Shown here piece after piece: positions 42,601-43,125 of a stretch of 43,125 bases of DNA. The position numbers and the translations under genes were made by a program. Numbering within the stretch: the first letter of the stretch is position 1; each line of letters begins with the position of its first letter. The DNA lies in NCBI GenBank assembly GCA_043811005.1, contig JBDRNO010000093.1:1-43125 (forward strand), written 5' to 3'. Origin of the DNA: JBDRNO01 sp043811005 (lineage in GTDB: Bacteria > Bacteroidota > Bacteroidia > NORP154). The notes beneath the pieces are model-generated. The model worked only from the letters and a program-made list of their open reading frames with translations. It was not told the origin of the DNA and ran no database searches.

Positions 42601-43041
42601 TTAACTGCGAATGGAAATCTCATAATCTCTGGATGGACCGATAGTTATGGGGCAGGAAATAACGATGTGTATGTAATCAAATCCGATCCGGTAGGTGAAA
42701 TCCTATGTACAGACATATCCCAGACACCAACGATAAACAATATTACGCTTACTGTTGTTAATAACACTCCCGTAGTCAGCACTAATTCTTTTAGCCAAAA
42801 TACAGCGGCTATACAGGTTACTAATCCACCTACTTTGGATAGTATTATCTGTACGGATGTTGCACCTCAACCTCCGGTAGCATGTATTGGAGTTATGAGC
42901 CATCAAAAAACAAGCGATACTGAAGGTAATTTCTCCGGTATTTTAGACAATAATGACCACTTCGGTCAGGGGATCGCAAACATTGGAGACTTGAACAATG
43001 ACGGTATAATGGATCTGGCTGATAGGCGCTCCGGGAGATGA
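39673..43041 (+). CDS. Secreted subtilisin-like (S8) serine protease with PKD, propeller-like repeats and FG-GAP start (frameshifted)
   Basis: 1122 residues to a premature stop. Signal peptide to about residue 27 (CFCSAQ). An N-terminal prodomain-like region precedes the S8 domain, with the catalytic Asp in VAIVDNAV (about 184), His in HGTHCAGI (about 248), oxyanion Asn in AAAGNSN and Ser in SGTSMACPLVSG (about 402). Then a PKD domain (about 470-550), an Ig-like region, seven DGGY-type repeats (about 643-1015) like those of the gene at 1286-6760, a cysteine-led linker, and the start of FG-GAP repeats (DHFGQGIANIGDLNNDGIMDLA). One extra base near 43021 then shifts the frame. Likely exported by the T9SS to degrade protein or mature surface proteins; its tail is outside the window. 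Confidence 0.9.
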   Translation: MIFTNLYRIKFLFFFIFLAVLTCFCSAQPVKFPQSLFNNEIQDDYINGQLFVKIKNTCSLDISYDSLRFTKFQRFSKSDFEDAKRLSILIQKYDIKKIHKPFILDNPKLQKTYLIEFGKTTMANNLIEEFKQLDFIDYSEKVPNYQLFYTPNDLHTNQWYLPQIQAESAWDISTGSDSVIVAIVDNAVSTIHEDLIDNLWVNPGEIDGNSIDDDGNGYTDDINGYDVADYDNDPNPPTPTDGTFAHGTHCAGITSAATDNSTGIASIGFKAKIMAVKSSTDASGGLSLAAAYLGVQYAITAGADIISMSWGGGAYSQTYQNLFTQAHNNGIVLIAAAGNSNTTIPHYPSAYNNVISVGSTNSSDSKSWFSNYGTTIDVMAPGSNIWSCLAGSTSSYGYKSGTSMACPLVSGLAALMLAKNPYLTPDDLEACLKGSCDNIDAQNPSYIGLIGAGRINAYQALLCLKPITAQFTSDITQVCPGGTVNFTDLSNNDPISWDWNFPGGTPSSSTLQNPVITYNTAGTYDVTLIVTNSLGSDTITQTVYITVSPPSAFLSGAATIPFGFSANLKVDLTGNPPWSITYSDGTTTYAINNITNSPYYITVSPADTITYTLVSVNDNGCAGNVSGSATINVTDNSGCSLTSTFQKTFGGTADDEGISIALTNDGGSIIIGTTQSFGAGNIDVYVIKLNACGYTQWTKTYGGASSDRGAGILQTIDGGYIMTAYTQSFGAGNLDYLLIKTDSLGVTQWSYSYGLSGADYPRVIQQTNDGGYIVGGVTSSMGAGSSDFSMFKVDATGNLLWTKSYGNSANDFLHLIEVTSDGGFILSGYRRDYTVASREAYLIKTDSIGNVQWSKTYSGPQWEQADNVIQTDNGYLITSYTNSYGAGGMDIMLVNVDNNGNIIWSKTYGGTFEDKGLDAVQIPGEGYYIIGNTQSYGNGGTDLYLMKIDTIGNLITAIAIGDSGDDDAWTASNNVRLTANGNLIISGWTDSYGAGNNDVYVIKSDPVGEILCTDISQTPTINNITLTVVNNTPVVSTNSFSQNTAAIQVTNPPTLDSIICTDVAPQPPVACIGVMSHQKTSDTEGNFSGILDNNDHFGQGIANIGDLNNDGIMDLADRRSGR

Positions 43042-43125
43042 TGACGGAGGCACAGATGTAGGAGCTATTTGGATAATGTTTATGAATACCAACGGAACTG
43101 TTGCATCATATCAGAAGATCAGTGA
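43022..43125 (+). CDS. Continuation of the protease gene after the frameshift (partial, runs off right edge)
   Basis: If one base around 43021 is skipped, the reading continues IGAPGDDDGGTDVGAIW, then NTNGTVASYQKIS to the last base of the window. This is the expected FG-GAP continuation after NNDGIMDLA, so the fragment belongs to the gene at 39673. No start or stop of its own. Confidence 0.75.
   Translation, partial: MGAPGDDDGGTDVGAIWIMFMNTNGTVASYQKIS

Overview
The window looks like a low-GC chromosomal segment of a free-living, probably uncultivated member of the Bacteroidota. The evidence is giant secreted proteins built from PKD and SprB-type repeats, type A and type B type IX secretion (T9SS) sorting domains, a PorP/SprF-family membrane protein, and TAnnTTTG promoter elements upstream of several genes. 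I saw no rRNA, tRNA, transposase, phage gene or CRISPR array.

Layout. (1) Positions 1-20626 hold three very large minus-strand surface-protein genes in tandem. The first runs off the left edge and is broken by a one-base deletion near 1318. It encodes two sets of seven propeller-like repeats followed by at least 19 SprB-type repeats. The next two (6937-13629 and 13826-20626) are paralogues: many cysteine-bearing PKD domains, six SprB repeats, an Fn3-like region, more PKD domains and a type A T9SS tail. Each is followed by a strong terminator-like hairpin. (2) Positions 20672-22584 hold purine genes: purE on the minus strand, then hpt and adk on the plus strand. (3) Positions 22960-28632 hold a surface module: a GVYG-repeat protein, a type B T9SS protein with six internal repeats, and a PorP/SprF protein. 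It lies between adk and obg, which are usually close neighbours in this phylum. (4) Positions 28868-32646 hold obg, a PAP2 phosphatase, an alkaline phosphatase and a small lipoprotein. (5) Positions 32975-37818 hold meaB and three glycosyltransferases (GT2, GT4, GT9), probably for lipopolysaccharide or other surface glycan. (6) Positions 37835-39487 hold a TPR membrane protein. (7) From 39673 to the right edge lies a secreted subtilisin-like protease with a PKD domain, a seven-repeat propeller-like region and the start of FG-GAP repeats, broken by a one-base frameshift at about 43021.

How the genes fit together. The large proteins would cross the inner membrane by signal peptide and the outer membrane by the T9SS. 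The PorP/SprF protein is a likely partner for the adjacent type B protein. The glycosyltransferases could build the glycan on which type A cargo is anchored; that last link is inference. The purine genes, obg and meaB are housekeeping.

Most unusual points: a seven-copy TTTC repeat just upstream of the protease promoter, which suggests phase variation; propeller modules that always come in sets of seven and end in a cysteine-led linker; and a dense population of intergenic quasi-repeats with a 6-9 base period, several arranged as inverted pairs and each with its own motif. One such tract appears to encode the signal peptide of the PorP/SprF protein.
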